Positions 1 through 8,375 of a stretch of DNA of 64,000 nt are shown here, one piece after another; the first letter of the stretch is position 1, and every line of letters begins with the position of its first letter. The notes below the pieces were generated by a model, which saw only the letters and a list, made by a program, of their open reading frames with translations, did no database searches and was not told the DNA's origin. The stretch comes from Nonomuraea candida (GTDB lineage Bacteria; Actinomycetota; Actinomycetes; Streptosporangiales; Streptosporangiaceae). The stretch lies in the NCBI RefSeq assembly GCF_000725485.1, contig NZ_JOAG01000014.1:62001-126000 (forward strand), given 5' to 3'. A program made the translations under genes and the position numbers.

Positions 1-1
1 C

Positions 2-373
2 GAGGCCGACAAGATCCGCGCCTACCACTCGGTCGACGTGTTCGTGGCGCCCAACACGCGCGGCGAGAGCTTCGGCATCGTGCTGGCCGAGGCGATGGCG
101 TCGGGGGCGACGGTGCTGGCCAGCGACATCCCGGCCTTCCGCCGGGTGCTGGGCGAGGGGCAGGCGGGCGCGCTGTTCGTCAACCGCGACCCGGCCTCGC
201 TGGCGCGCGAGGCCGCCGCGCTGCTCGGCGCGCCCGAGCGCCGGGCCAAGCTGGCCGCCGAGGCGCTGGTGGCGGTCAGGAAGTACGACTGGTCCACGGT
301 GGCGCGCGACGTCGTACGCGTCTACGAGACCGTCACCACCAGCGGCGCGGGCCGCGTGGAAGAGGACCTTTGA
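2..373 (+). CDS. pimA: Phosphatidylinositol mannosyltransferase, C-terminal part (partial at window edge)
   Basis: The gene enters from the left edge, so only the last 123 residues are visible. They form the nucleotide-sugar binding half of a GT-B glycosyltransferase of family GT4, with the E-x7-E signature in GESFGIVLAEAMASG, where the two glutamates contact the GDP-sugar. PimA adds the first mannose to phosphatidylinositol on the inner face of the membrane. The identification as PimA rather than another GT4 enzyme rests on the downstream order (membrane protein, then PLP synthase), which is typical of actinomycetes. The last codons, encoding GRVEEDL and the stop, are duplicated about 53 bp downstream. 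Confidence 0.8.
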   Translation, partial: EADKIRAYHSVDVFVAPNTRGESFGIVLAEAMASGATVLASDIPAFRRVLGEGQAGALFVNRDPASLAREAAALLGAPERRAKLAAEALVAVRKYDWSTVARDVVRVYETVTTSGAGRVEEDL

Positions 374-427
374 CCGTGGTTCCGTTGACCGGGATCGCGC
401 ACGGTCGCGTGGAGGAAGACCTGTGAC
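353..427 (+). repeat. 22-bp imperfect direct repeat copying the pimA stop region
   Basis: Positions 353-374 and 406-427 match in 19 of 22 bases. Both copies read R-V-E-E-D-L-stop in the pimA frame. The second copy contains the ribosome binding site and the GTG start of the next gene, so the gene junction appears to have been made by duplicating the end of pimA. Confidence 0.75.
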
Positions 428-965
428 ATCGACCATGATCGTGCTGATCGTGGGCATCGTCGTCGTGCTCACGGCCGTCTACATCTCCTGGCGCGCGGGC
501 CGGCTCGACCGCCTGCACCTGCGGCTGGAGCTGGCCCAGGAGGCGCTGGACGCGGCGCTGATGCGGCGCCGCGCGGTGGTGCTGGAGCTGGCGGGCTCGC
601 GCCTGCTCGACCCGGCCACGTCCCTGGTGCTGGCCGCCGCCGCCCACGAGGCCAGGTCGGCGGGGCCCGAGGAGCGCGAGCACGCCGAGAGCGACCTGTC
701 GCGCGCCCTGCGGGCCGTGGTGGACCAGGAGAGGTTCAGGGAGAAGCTGGCGGAGTCGCCCGGCGGCCGCGAGCTGCTGGAGGAGCTCGACACGGCCGTG
801 GCCAAGGTGGTCTACTCGCGGCGCTTCTACAACAACCACGTAGCGGTCACCCGTACGGCCCAGCGCCGCTGGCTGGCCAGGACCCTGCGCCTGGCGGGGC
901 ACACGGAGTACCCGCGTTTCTTCGAGATCGATGACAATCCGCCGGCAGCTATGGCAACTGAATGA
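423..965 (+). CDS. Small single-pass membrane protein of unknown function
   Basis: The protein has 180 residues and a GTG start at 423 with GGAGGAAG just upstream. Residues 5-24 form one hydrophobic helix, followed by the positively charged RAGRLDRLH, suggesting an N-terminal anchor with a cytoplasmic body. The rest is alanine-, leucine-, arginine- and glutamate-rich and probably mostly helical. I recognise no catalytic motif. It sits 50 bp behind pimA in the same direction, so it is probably cotranscribed; a conserved hypothetical often occupies this slot behind pimA in actinomycetes. A role in the envelope is only inferred from this position. Confidence 0.75.
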   Translation: MTSTMIVLIVGIVVVLTAVYISWRAGRLDRLHLRLELAQEALDAALMRRRAVVLELAGSRLLDPATSLVLAAAAHEARSAGPEEREHAESDLSRALRAVVDQERFREKLAESPGGRELLEELDTAVAKVVYSRRFYNNHVAVTRTAQRRWLARTLRLAGHTEYPRFFEIDDNPPAAMATE

Positions 966-1027
966 CCTGATTTAGGGAAGCCAGTAAGCTTCATCCCGTT
1001 TTCGGGCTGAAGCGAGGAGAGTTACAG

Positions 1028-2047
1028 GTGCGGCTACCCCGAGTGATCACGGTCTGTCTGGCCGGAGCGGCCGTGCTGCTGCCCCTGGCCGCCTGCTCCT
1101 CGGACGAGCCCGCGGCCGGGCAGGCTCCGCAGGCCGCCGCCACGGAGACGCCGTCGAGTCCGGAGCCCGAAGAGGTCAAGGCGCACCCGTTCACGGGCAT
1201 GCCGTACGAGACGCTCAAGCCCGTGCTCGCCGTGAAGATCGAGAACACCGCCGCGGGCAAGCCGCAGCTCGGGCTCAAGAGCGCCGACATCGTCTACGTC
1301 GAGCAGGTCGAGGCCGGGCTGACCCGGCTCATGGCGATCTTCTCCTCCAAGCTGCCGCCCAAGGTGGGGCCCGTGCGCAGCGCGCGCATCTCCGACCTGC
1401 ACATCGCCCCGCAGTTCGGCAAGCCGGCCTTCTCCTACTCCGGCGCGCAGACCAAGATGCTGCCGTTCATCGCCGAGGCGTCCCTGTACGACGTGGGCGA
1501 CACGCGCAACCCCGGCGCGTACTTCCGCCAGCCCGGCCGGTTCGCCCCCTACAACCTGTTCGCCAACACCAAGCAGCTCCTGGCCAAGGCGCCCAGGGCG
1601 AGCAAGGCCAAGGACGTCGGCTTCACCTTCGGCGACGCGCCGGCCGAGGGCGGGGTGGAGCGCAAGTCGTACACCGTCAAGTGGCCCGCCGCGCGCCTCA
1701 CCTTCGCCTGGTCGCAGGCGAAGGAGCAGTGGCTGATCTGGCAGGACGGCAAGAAGAACATGGCGGCCGAGGGCGGCCAGCTCGGCGCGCCGACGATCGT
1801 CATCCAGTACACCAAGACCGAGCGCTCCCAGTTCCACGACAAGAACGACAGCTACACGCCGCTGGTGCACACCACCGGCAAGGGCTCGGCGATCGTGCTG
1901 CGCGACGGTAAAGCTTTCAAGGCGCGCTGGGAACGGGAATCGGAGGAGAGCGGCACGACGTTCACCACTGAGAGCGGCGAGCCGATGAACTTCGCCCCGG
2001 GTCAGGTCTGGGTCGCCCTCGCAAGCCGCAAGCCCGTCATCCCGTGA
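1028..2047 (+). CDS. DUF3048 domain lipoprotein (YerB-like)
   Basis: This is a 339-residue exported lipoprotein. Residues 1-23 form a lipoprotein signal peptide (two arginines, a hydrophobic stretch, lipobox LAAC), so Cys23 should carry the lipid anchor. A Ser/Pro/Glu-rich linker follows to about residue 55. The rest matches the DUF3048 family: an N-terminal domain with VKIENTAAGKPQLGL and RSARISDLHIAP, and a C-terminal domain with YTPLVHTTGKG and APGQVWVALASR. The family is linked to the envelope but has no proven reaction. GTG start at 1028 with GAGGAG upstream. It lies outside on the membrane, between pimA and pdxS. Confidence 0.88.
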   Translation: MRLPRVITVCLAGAAVLLPLAACSSDEPAAGQAPQAAATETPSSPEPEEVKAHPFTGMPYETLKPVLAVKIENTAAGKPQLGLKSADIVYVEQVEAGLTRLMAIFSSKLPPKVGPVRSARISDLHIAPQFGKPAFSYSGAQTKMLPFIAEASLYDVGDTRNPGAYFRQPGRFAPYNLFANTKQLLAKAPRASKAKDVGFTFGDAPAEGGVERKSYTVKWPAARLTFAWSQAKEQWLIWQDGKKNMAAEGGQLGAPTIVIQYTKTERSQFHDKNDSYTPLVHTTGKGSAIVLRDGKAFKARWERESEESGTTFTTESGEPMNFAPGQVWVALASRKPVIP

Positions 2048-2077
2048 CGCCTGCCTGTACAGGTTTGGCGCTAAATC

Positions 2078-2098
2078 CTGACATCTTGGCATGTCGGG
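2078..2098 (+). terminator. Weak hairpin after the DUF3048 gene
   Basis: CCTGACAT and ATGTCGGG can pair (seven of eight bases) around a 6-nt loop, 30 bp after the stop at 2047. There is no T tract, so this could be a modest terminator or an operator in front of pdxS. Confidence 0.3.
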
Positions 2099-2159
2099 GG
2101 AGGGGTCCCGCAGGACCTACGATGGGGTTGACAAACCTACCGATTCGCCGTGAGAGCCC

Positions 2160-3074
2160 GTGAGGATGACCGTGAGCACGCCAGAAAGCACCCCCGTCAC
2201 CGGAACCGCCCGCGTCAAGCGCGGCATGGCCGAGATGCTCAAGGGCGGCGTCATCATGGACGTCGTCACCCCTGAACAGGCCAAGATCGCTGAGGATGCC
2301 GGGGCGGTCGCCGTCATGGCCCTCGAGCGCGTGCCCGCCGACATTCGCGCGCAGGGTGGCGTGTCCCGCATGAGCGACCCCGACATGATCGACGGCATCA
2401 TCAGCGCCGTGTCCATCCCCGTCATGGCCAAGGCCCGCATCGGCCACTTCGTCGAGGCCAGGGTGCTGCAGGCGCTCGGCGTCGACTACGTGGACGAGTC
2501 GGAGGTGCTGACCCCGGCCGACTACGCCAACCACATCGACAAGTGGCAGTTCACCGTGCCGTTCGTGTGCGGCGCCACCAACCTGGGCGAGGCCCTGCGC
2601 CGCATCACCGAGGGCGCGGCCATGATCCGCTCCAAGGGCGAGGCCGGCACCGGCGACGTCTCCAACGCCGTCACCCACATGCGCACGATCCGCGCCGAGA
2701 TCAAGCGGCTCACCTCGCTGCCCGAGGACGAGCTCTACGTCGCGGCCAAGGAGCTGCAGGCCCCCTACGAGCTGGTGGCCGAGGTCGCCAAGACCGGCAA
2801 GCTGCCGGTCGTGCTGTTCACCGCGGGCGGCATCGCCACCCCGGCCGACGCCGCCATGATGATGCAGCTCGGCGCCGAGGGCGTGTTCGTCGGCTCGGGC
2901 ATCTTCAAGTCCGGTGACCCGGCCAAGCGCGCCGCGGCCATCGTCAAGGCCACCACCTTCTACGACGACCCCGACGTCATCGCCAAGGTCTCGCGCGGCC
3001 TGGGCGAGGCCATGGTCGGCATCAACGTCGACGAGATCCCGCAGCCGCACCGCCTGGCCGAGCGCGGTTGGTGA
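2160..3074 (+). CDS. pdxS: Pyridoxal 5'-phosphate synthase, synthase subunit PdxS
   Basis: PdxS joins ribose 5-phosphate, glyceraldehyde 3-phosphate and ammonia to make pyridoxal 5'-phosphate; ammonia comes from PdxT. The 304-residue protein has the usual length and a (beta/alpha)8 barrel sequence. Visible active-site parts are the aspartate in GVIMDVV (about 34), the lysine in VMAKARIGH that forms the sugar Schiff base (about 91), and the second lysine in [11 protein letters not shown] (about 159). The start could be GTG at 2160 or ATG at 2166. PdxS normally has pdxT immediately downstream, but here pdxT is 4.7 kb away, behind a terminator and four other genes. Confidence 0.97.
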   Translation: MRMTVSTPESTPVTGTARVKRGMAEMLKGGVIMDVVTPEQAKIAEDAGAVAVMALERVPADIRAQGGVSRMSDPDMIDGIISAVSIPVMAKARIGHFVEARVLQALGVDYVDESEVLTPADYANHIDKWQFTVPFVCGATNLGEALRRITEGAAMIRSKGEAGTGDVSNAVTHMRTIRAEIKRLTSLPEDELYVAAKELQAPYELVAEVAKTGKLPVVLFTAGGIATPADAAMMMQLGAEGVFVGSGIFKSGDPAKRAAAIVKATTFYDDPDVIAKVSRGLGEAMVGINVDEIPQPHRLAERGW

Positions 3075-3186
3075 AGATCGGCGCGTCGGTGCAGGTCACA
3101 GGCTTGCCCGCGTGAGACGATCACCTCTGACAGGCCGGTCGCGGCCTGGCGGGGGCGCCACGATGTGACGGTGGAAATTTCCGGAG

Positions 3187-3218
3187 AAGGCGACATCCGC
3201 GAAGGATGTCGCCTTTTT
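3187..3218 (+). terminator. Rho-independent terminator after pdxS
   Basis: A perfect 12-bp stem (3187-3198 with 3204-3215) closes a 5-nt loop and runs into TTTTT. This is the clearest classical terminator in the window. It isolates pdxS from the genes that follow. Confidence 0.9.
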
Positions 3219-3303
3219 CGTGTTGTGTGGTGTTAACCACGCAGTCATGATGTTCAGTCAGGCTACGGTCGTCCCTCACCCTTGATCGTCCCGGGAGCCC
3301 CAC

Positions 3304-4998
3304 ATGTCCGAGCTGAACCGCAGGCACTTCTTCGTCACGGGGTTAGCGGCAGGGGCCGCGGCGGCCATCCCCGCCGGCGCCGCGCACGCCGAACCCGACC
3401 CCGCCGCCGACCCCGCCGCCGAGACGGCCCAGGCGCTGGCCTCACGCGGGCTGCGTACCGACCCGTTCACGCTCGGGGTCGCCAGCGGCGATCCCGACCA
3501 CGAGGGCTTCGTGCTGTGGACCAGGCTCGCCCAGCAGCCGATGGCCGAGGACGGGCTCGGCGGCATGCCGCAGCGGCCCTTCCCCGTGCAGTGGCAGATC
3601 TACGGCGACGAGCGCGCCCGCCGCGTCGTGCGCACCGGCGTCACCGTCGCCGCCCCCGAGTGGGGCCACAGCGTGCACGTCGAGGTCGGCGGCCTCAGCT
3701 CCGACCGCGACTACTGGTACCGCTTCCGCGTCGGCCCGTACGTCTCGCCGCTCGGCCGCGCCCGCACCGCCCCGCACCCCCTCTCGTACGGCGGCGGCCT
3801 GGCCATGGCCTTCGTCTCGTGCGCCCAGTACGAGCACGGCTACTTCACGTCGTATCGCCGCCTGGCCGAGGAACGCCCCGACCTGATCCTGCACCTGGGC
3901 GACTACCAGTACGAATACACCAGGGACACCTACAACATCCCCGGCGGCAACGTCCGCCACCACGAGGGCCCGGAGACCGAGACGCTGGCGAACTACCGCC
4001 AGCGCCACGCCCAGTACAAGGCCGACCCCGACCTCCAGGCCGCGCACGCCGCCGCGCCCTGGCTGGTGGTCTGGGACGACCACGAGCTGGACAACAACTG
4101 GGCCGACGAGGTGCCCGAGAAGCCCGAGATCCCCCAGCCGAACTTCCTGACCAGGCGCGAGGCCGCCTTCCGCGCCTACTACGAGAACATGCCGCTGCGC
4201 CGCACCTCCATCCCGCGCGGCATCGACATGCAGCTCTACCGGCGCATCCGCTGGGGCCGCATGGCCACCTTCCACATGCTCGACACCCGCCAGTACCGTG
4301 ACGACCAGGGCTGCGGCGACGGCTACCGCGACTGCCCCGCCGCGGTCGACCCGGCCCGCTCGATCACCGGTGCCGCGCAGGAGCGGTGGCTGCTGGACGG
4401 CTTCCACCACTCCCGCGCCCAGTGGGACATCCTGGGCCAGCAGGTCTTCTTCGCCCAGCGCGACAACAACGCCGGCCCCGCCAAGATCACCTCGCAGGAC
4501 GCCTGGGACGGCTACGTCGCCTCCCGGCAGCGCATCACGCAGGGCTGGCTCGACGCCAAGGTGCGCAACCCCGTGGTGCTGACCGGCGACGTGCACGCGC
4601 ACTGGGCCAGCGACCTCAAGCTCGACTACGACGACCCGACCGGGCCCACGGTGGGCTCGGAGCTGGTGGCCACGTCGATCTCGACGGGCGGCGACGGGGT
4701 CGACTCGGACCCGGCCACGCACCCGTTCCTGGCCATCAACCCGCACCTGAAGTTCTACAACAACCAGCGCGGATACGTGCTGACGAAGATCGAGCGCGAC
4801 CAGCTCACGGCCGACTTCAAGGTCGTGCCCCGGGTGCAGGTGCCCGGTGCCGAGGTCTACACCCGGGCCACGTTCGTCGTGGAGGACCGGGTGCCGGGCG
4901 TGCAGCAGACGTACCTGCGCCCGCTGGACCCGGCGATGCGCGCCGCCCGCCAGATGACGGCGGAGGAGACGGTGCGCCTGGAGACCGAGCGTCCGTAA
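3304..4998 (+). CDS. Secreted PhoD-family alkaline phosphatase/phosphodiesterase
   Basis: The protein has 564 residues, the normal PhoD size. Residues 1-29 are a Tat signal peptide with the twin arginine RRHFF, a hydrophobic stretch and an AHA cleavage site. The PhoD metallophosphatase core shows ligand motifs VSCAQYE (about 170), LHLGDYQYEY (about 197), WDDHELDNNW (about 257) and TGDVHAHW (about 427). Family members hydrolyse phosphate mono- and diesters outside the cell with Fe/Ca cofactors, usually when phosphate is scarce. I see no clear Pho box upstream. It sits alone between the pdxS terminator and a divergently unrelated MarR unit. Confidence 0.93.
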   Translation: MSELNRRHFFVTGLAAGAAAAIPAGAAHAEPDPAADPAAETAQALASRGLRTDPFTLGVASGDPDHEGFVLWTRLAQQPMAEDGLGGMPQRPFPVQWQIYGDERARRVVRTGVTVAAPEWGHSVHVEVGGLSSDRDYWYRFRVGPYVSPLGRARTAPHPLSYGGGLAMAFVSCAQYEHGYFTSYRRLAEERPDLILHLGDYQYEYTRDTYNIPGGNVRHHEGPETETLANYRQRHAQYKADPDLQAAHAAAPWLVVWDDHELDNNWADEVPEKPEIPQPNFLTRREAAFRAYYENMPLRRTSIPRGIDMQLYRRIRWGRMATFHMLDTRQYRDDQGCGDGYRDCPAAVDPARSITGAAQERWLLDGFHHSRAQWDILGQQVFFAQRDNNAGPAKITSQDAWDGYVASRQRITQGWLDAKVRNPVVLTGDVHAHWASDLKLDYDDPTGPTVGSELVATSISTGGDGVDSDPATHPFLAINPHLKFYNNQRGYVLTKIERDQLTADFKVVPRVQVPGAEVYTRATFVVEDRVPGVQQTYLRPLDPAMRAARQMTAEETVRLETERP

Positions 4999-5101
4999 CC
5001 CGGAAAATGGACCCGCGTGGGCACGCCACACCTCCTGGGCGTGCTCACGCGACTCTCCCCGCGCCCCGGCCCGGCGGGCCGGGGTTTTCCGGGCCGGAAT
5101 A

Positions 5102-5128
5102 TTAGCCAGACTAAGTTAGTTGAGCTAA
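5102..5128 (+). promoter_or_regulatory. Palindromic operator directly in front of the MarR gene
   Basis: A 27-bp inverted repeat is centred on G5115: outer arms TTAGC (5102-5106) and GCTAA (5124-5128), inner arms CTAA (5111-5114) and TTAG (5116-5119). It ends two bases before the ATG of the MarR gene. MarR proteins bind such A/T-rich palindromes as dimers, so autorepression and control of the following MFS gene are likely. The AT-rich sequence stands out sharply against the surrounding GC. Confidence 0.75.
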
Positions 5129-5130
5129 GC

Positions 5131-5553
5131 ATGAGGGACGATCCCACCCACCTGGCCGAGCAGGTCTCGTCGGTGCTGCGGCACCTGGTCCTCCTGCTCA
5201 GGCGCACCGTCGCCGGTCAGCCCGTCACCAGCCAGCAGTACGGCGTCCTCGGCTCGCTCGAAGGCGGCCCGCGCCGCATGACCGAGCTGGCCGAGGAGCA
5301 CGCCGTGCAGCTGCCCACCATGACCGTCCAGATCAACCGGCTGGAGGACGCGGGCCTGGTCACCCGCGGCAGCGACCCGGCCGACGCCCGCGTCAGGACG
5401 GTCGAGCTCACCAGCGAGGGCCGCGCCCGGCTGCGCGCCGTGCGCCAGGCCAGGGTCGCCCACCTCACCCGGGAACTGGCCGCGCTCACGGAGCAGGAAC
5501 GCGAGACGCTCGCGGCCGCCCTGCCCGTCCTGGCGAAACTCGGCCGCCTGTAG
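5131..5553 (+). CDS. MarR-family transcriptional regulator
   Basis: I choose ATG 5131 (140 residues) because the reading frame upstream of it is occupied by the palindrome and lacks protein-like sequence. The winged helix-turn-helix shows the usual MarR pattern: SQQYGVLGSLEGGPRRMTELAEE, then LPTMTVQINRLEDAGLVTR with the recognition helix, then a wing at SDPADARVRTVELTSEG. No Shine-Dalgarno sequence is visible, so the message may be leaderless. The MFS transporter starts 65 bp downstream in the same direction, a common repressor-pump pair in which a small molecule releases the repressor. The ligand cannot be told from the sequence. Confidence 0.9.
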   Translation: MRDDPTHLAEQVSSVLRHLVLLLRRTVAGQPVTSQQYGVLGSLEGGPRRMTELAEEHAVQLPTMTVQINRLEDAGLVTRGSDPADARVRTVELTSEGRARLRAVRQARVAHLTRELAALTEQERETLAAALPVLAKLGRL

Positions 5554-5618
5554 CGGCGCGGAGCTTTCGGCGGCTTCATCAGGGCGGCGCGGCCCGTCTT
5601 CAACGACAAAGGAGAGTC

Positions 5619-6827
5619 ATGCAAACCGGCGGCGGAATCCTTCGCCAGCCCATGTCCGTCTGGGCCACCGCGTTCGCCGCGGTCGTCGCCTTCATGGGCA
5701 TCGGGCTGGTCGACCCGATCCTCCCCTCCATCGCCCAAGGGCTGAACGCCACCCCCAGTCAGGTCTCCCTGCTGTTCACCAGCTACTTCCTGGTGACCGC
5801 CGTGGCCATGCTGGTCACCGGCTGGGTCTCCAGCCGCATCGGCGGCAAGCGCACGCTGCTCGCCGGGCTCGCGCTGGTCATCGTGTTCGCCGCGCTGGCG
5901 GGCACCTCCACCAGCGTGGGCGAGCTGGTCGGCTTCCGCGCCGGCTGGGGCCTGGGCAACGCCCTGTTCGTGGCCACGGCGCTGGCCGTCATCGTCGGCG
6001 CCGCCAGCGGCGGCGCGGAGTCGGCCATCATCCTGTACGAGGCCGCGCTCGGCCTGGGCATCTCCCTGGGCCCCCTGGCCGGCGCCCTGCTCGGCGACTG
6101 GAACTGGCGGGCCCCGTTCTTCGGCACCGCCGCGCTCATGGCCGCCGGCTTCGTGCTGATCGTCGCGCTGCTCAAGGCCACGCCCACGCCGGCGGTGAAG
6201 ACCCGCCTGAGCGCCCCCATCAGGGCGCTGGCCCACGGCGGCCTGTCCACGACCGCCTTCACCGCGCTGTTCTACAACTTCGCCTTCTTCACGGTCCTCG
6301 CCTTCACCCCGTTCATCCTGGGCATGTCCGCCTACGGCATCGGCGCCGTCTTCTTCGGCTGGGGCGTCTGCGTCGCGCTGTCGTCGGTCTTCGCCGCGCC
6401 GCCGCTGCAGCGCAGGATCGGCTCGGTGAACGTGCTGCACCTGGCGCTGGCCCTGCTGGCCGTCTTCCAGCTCGGCATCGCGCTGTCGGGGCACGTGGGC
6501 GTCATCGTCTTCACCGTCCTGTCCGGCATCCCCATCGGCCTCAACAACACCGTCTTCACCGAGTCGGCCATGGAGGTCTCCGACGCGCCCCGGCCGGTCG
6601 CCTCGGCGGGCTACAACTTCGTGCGCTGGATGGGCGGCGCGCTGGCGCCGTTCATCGCGACCAAGCTCGGTGAGGAGATCGGGGTCGCGGTGCCGTACGC
6701 GCTGGGGGCGCTGTGCTGCGTCGCCGGCATGGCCGTCCTCTACACCCGGCGCCACCACCTGCGCGGCCTGTCGCGGGTGGACGCCGGCCACACGACGCAC
6801 GACGCGGCGGTCACGCCCAGCGTGTGA
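5619..6827 (+). CDS. MFS transporter, drug-efflux type
   Basis: This 402-residue protein is a major facilitator of about 12 membrane helices, starting at ATG 5619 after AAAGGAGAG. The motif A loop between helices 2 and 3 is recognisable in TGWVSSRIGGKRTL, and a substrate-path motif with proline and glycine lies near ALGLGISLGPLAGALLG (motif C-like, typical of proton antiporters). Together with the adjacent MarR gene this indicates inducible efflux of a small toxic compound or metabolite. The substrate is unknown. The stop codon overlaps an alternative GTG start of the next gene. Confidence 0.9.
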   Translation: MQTGGGILRQPMSVWATAFAAVVAFMGIGLVDPILPSIAQGLNATPSQVSLLFTSYFLVTAVAMLVTGWVSSRIGGKRTLLAGLALVIVFAALAGTSTSVGELVGFRAGWGLGNALFVATALAVIVGAASGGAESAIILYEAALGLGISLGPLAGALLGDWNWRAPFFGTAALMAAGFVLIVALLKATPTPAVKTRLSAPIRALAHGGLSTTAFTALFYNFAFFTVLAFTPFILGMSAYGIGAVFFGWGVCVALSSVFAAPPLQRRIGSVNVLHLALALLAVFQLGIALSGHVGVIVFTVLSGIPIGLNNTVFTESAMEVSDAPRPVASAGYNFVRWMGGALAPFIATKLGEEIGVAVPYALGALCCVAGMAVLYTRRHHLRGLSRVDAGHTTHDAAVTPSV

Positions 6828-6833
6828 TTGGAT

Positions 6834-6851
6834 GTCCCACCATGGTGGGAC
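6834..6851 (+). promoter_or_regulatory. Perfect 18-bp palindrome across a start codon
   Basis: GTCCCACCATGGTGGGAC is a perfect inverted repeat containing the ATG start at 6842. In mRNA it could fold over the start and limit initiation; as DNA it could be an operator. Confidence 0.5.
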
Positions 6852-7696
6852 ACGTCCTGCTGCTCCTGGCGAGCCTGCTCCCCGCGGAACCGGCCGTCTT
6901 ACCGGTCATGACCTGGAACGTCTGCACGGGCACCAACTCCGCCTGCCGCCTGTACCGGGCGAGCACCGTCGAGCTGGCCGAGCAGATCGGCCGCCGGGCC
7001 CTCGCCCGCCGCACCGAGGTGATCTTCCTCCAGGAGTTCTGCACGGGCGCCGACGGCGCCCTCGAAGGCTGGCTGGAGCAGCGCACCGGCCGCCGCTGGA
7101 CGCTCGGCTCCTGGGGGCTGACCAACCGGGACGGCACTCCGTACGCGTGCCATCCCGACCGGCTCGGCCGCCCGCGCGGCGCGCAGAGCATCGCCGTCGC
7201 GGTGGCGGGCGACGACCCGGTCAGGTACGAGGTCCACCCGCTGCCCGCCCCGCCCTGGTTCGTCAAGCGGGCCGCCATCTGCGCCGATCTGCCCGCCAGG
7301 AAGGTGCGCGCCTGCGGCACCCACCTGTCGTCCGGCGCCGGCTACGACGACCGGCAGCCCGGCGCGCCGTACCGGACGAAACAGCTCCGGCGGCTGCTGG
7401 AGATCTCCGCCGCGCCCGGCTACCGCAGCGTCGTCGGCGGCGACCTCAACGTCTCACCGCCCGACAGCGGGCAGGGCTCCGCCGCCGGCCGCCGGGCCGT
7501 CGCCCCGTTCTACCGCCAATACCAGGAATGCGACCAGCGGGGCGGGCGGCGCACCGGCGGGTGGACCAGGGAGGGCAAGAAGCTCGACTACCTGTTCGCC
7601 CCGAAGGGCGGCGTGCGCGGCTGCCACGTCGAGCGCGACGTCACCCTGTCCGACCACAAGCCCGTCCACCTCAGGGTGGCCCTGCCCGGGGGGTGA
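6842..7696 (+). CDS. Endonuclease/exonuclease/phosphatase family protein, probably exported
   Basis: Using ATG 6842 gives 284 residues. The first 18 residues (MVGHVLLLLASLLPAEPA) look like a short signal peptide. The EEP fold motifs are in order: MTWNVC near residue 22, VIFLQEF with the metal-binding glutamate near 63, VVGGDLNVSP with Asp and Asn near 200, and LSDHKPVHL with the catalytic Asp-His pair near the end. The family contains DNases, sphingomyelinases and phosphoinositide phosphatases, so the substrate is open. A GTG at 6824, overlapping the MFS stop, is an alternative start. Confidence 0.83.
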   Translation: MVGHVLLLLASLLPAEPAVLPVMTWNVCTGTNSACRLYRASTVELAEQIGRRALARRTEVIFLQEFCTGADGALEGWLEQRTGRRWTLGSWGLTNRDGTPYACHPDRLGRPRGAQSIAVAVAGDDPVRYEVHPLPAPPWFVKRAAICADLPARKVRACGTHLSSGAGYDDRQPGAPYRTKQLRRLLEISAAPGYRSVVGGDLNVSPPDSGQGSAAGRRAVAPFYRQYQECDQRGGRRTGGWTREGKKLDYLFAPKGGVRGCHVERDVTLSDHKPVHLRVALPGG

Positions 7697-7793
7697 ACCG
7701 CGCGAAGCCGCCGGACGGGGCACCCTGGAGGAAGACACCAGGCGAAATTGGTGTTGAATATGGCGAACCCGTACCCGGACGAAAGGATCGACT

Positions 7794-8372
7794 GTGCCCA
7801 CCATCGGTGTGCTCGCCCTCCAGGGAGACGTGCGCGAGCATGTGCGCATGCTCCAGGAGGCAGGCGCGACGGCCGTCGCCGTGCGCCGCCCCGCCGAACT
7901 GGACGCGGTCGACGCCCTGGTCGTCCCCGGCGGCGAATCCACGACGATGTGGAAGCTCGCCGACACCTTCGACATGCTGCAGCCGCTGCGCCTGCGCATC
8001 AAGGAGGGCATGCCCGCCTACGGCTCCTGCGCCGGCATGATCATGCTGGCCGACCGGATCGAGGACGGCATCGCCGGCCAGCAGACCATCGGCGGCATCG
8101 ACATGGTGGTCAGGCGCAACGCGTTCGGCCGCCAGGTCGACTCCTTCGAGTCCGACCTCGACTTCGCCGGGCAGCGGGTGCACGCGGTCTTCATCCGCGC
8201 CCCCTGGGTCGAATCCGTCGGAGCGGACGTCGAAGTGCTGGGCAGGGCCGAGCCTGGGGATAGGATCGTCGCGGTCCGTCAAGGGCCGCTGCTCGCTACG
8301 TCGTTCCACCCCGAGCTCACCGGGGACGTACGCGTGCACCGTTACTTCGTAGACATGGTGAGGGAGCTCTAG
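7794..8372 (+). CDS. pdxT: Pyridoxal 5'-phosphate synthase, glutaminase subunit PdxT
   Basis: PdxT hydrolyses glutamine and channels ammonia to PdxS in a 12+12 complex. The 192-residue protein is full length. The class I glutaminase triad is visible: Cys79 in YGSCAGM, His172 and Glu174 in SFHPELTGD; the oxyanion loop is VVPGGESTT (43-51). GTG start at 7794 after GAAAGGAT. Only 3 bp separate it from yebC, so the two are cotranscribed. Its separation from pdxS by an inserted block means the two subunits cannot share one mRNA here unless read-through occurs past the terminator at 3187-3218. Confidence 0.97.
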   Translation: MPTIGVLALQGDVREHVRMLQEAGATAVAVRRPAELDAVDALVVPGGESTTMWKLADTFDMLQPLRLRIKEGMPAYGSCAGMIMLADRIEDGIAGQQTIGGIDMVVRRNAFGRQVDSFESDLDFAGQRVHAVFIRAPWVESVGADVEVLGRAEPGDRIVAVRQGPLLATSFHPELTGDVRVHRYFVDMVREL

Positions 8373-8375
8373 GTA

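Noticed and set aside
2128-2133. TTGACA as the pdxS -35 element
   Set aside because: It lies too near the start codon and no -10 element fits at 16-19 bp.
5217-6800. 527-codon minus-strand frame over the MarR and MFS genes
   Set aside because: Asp/Gly/Gln/Arg-rich shadow; the plus-strand genes have clear motifs and ribosome binding sites.
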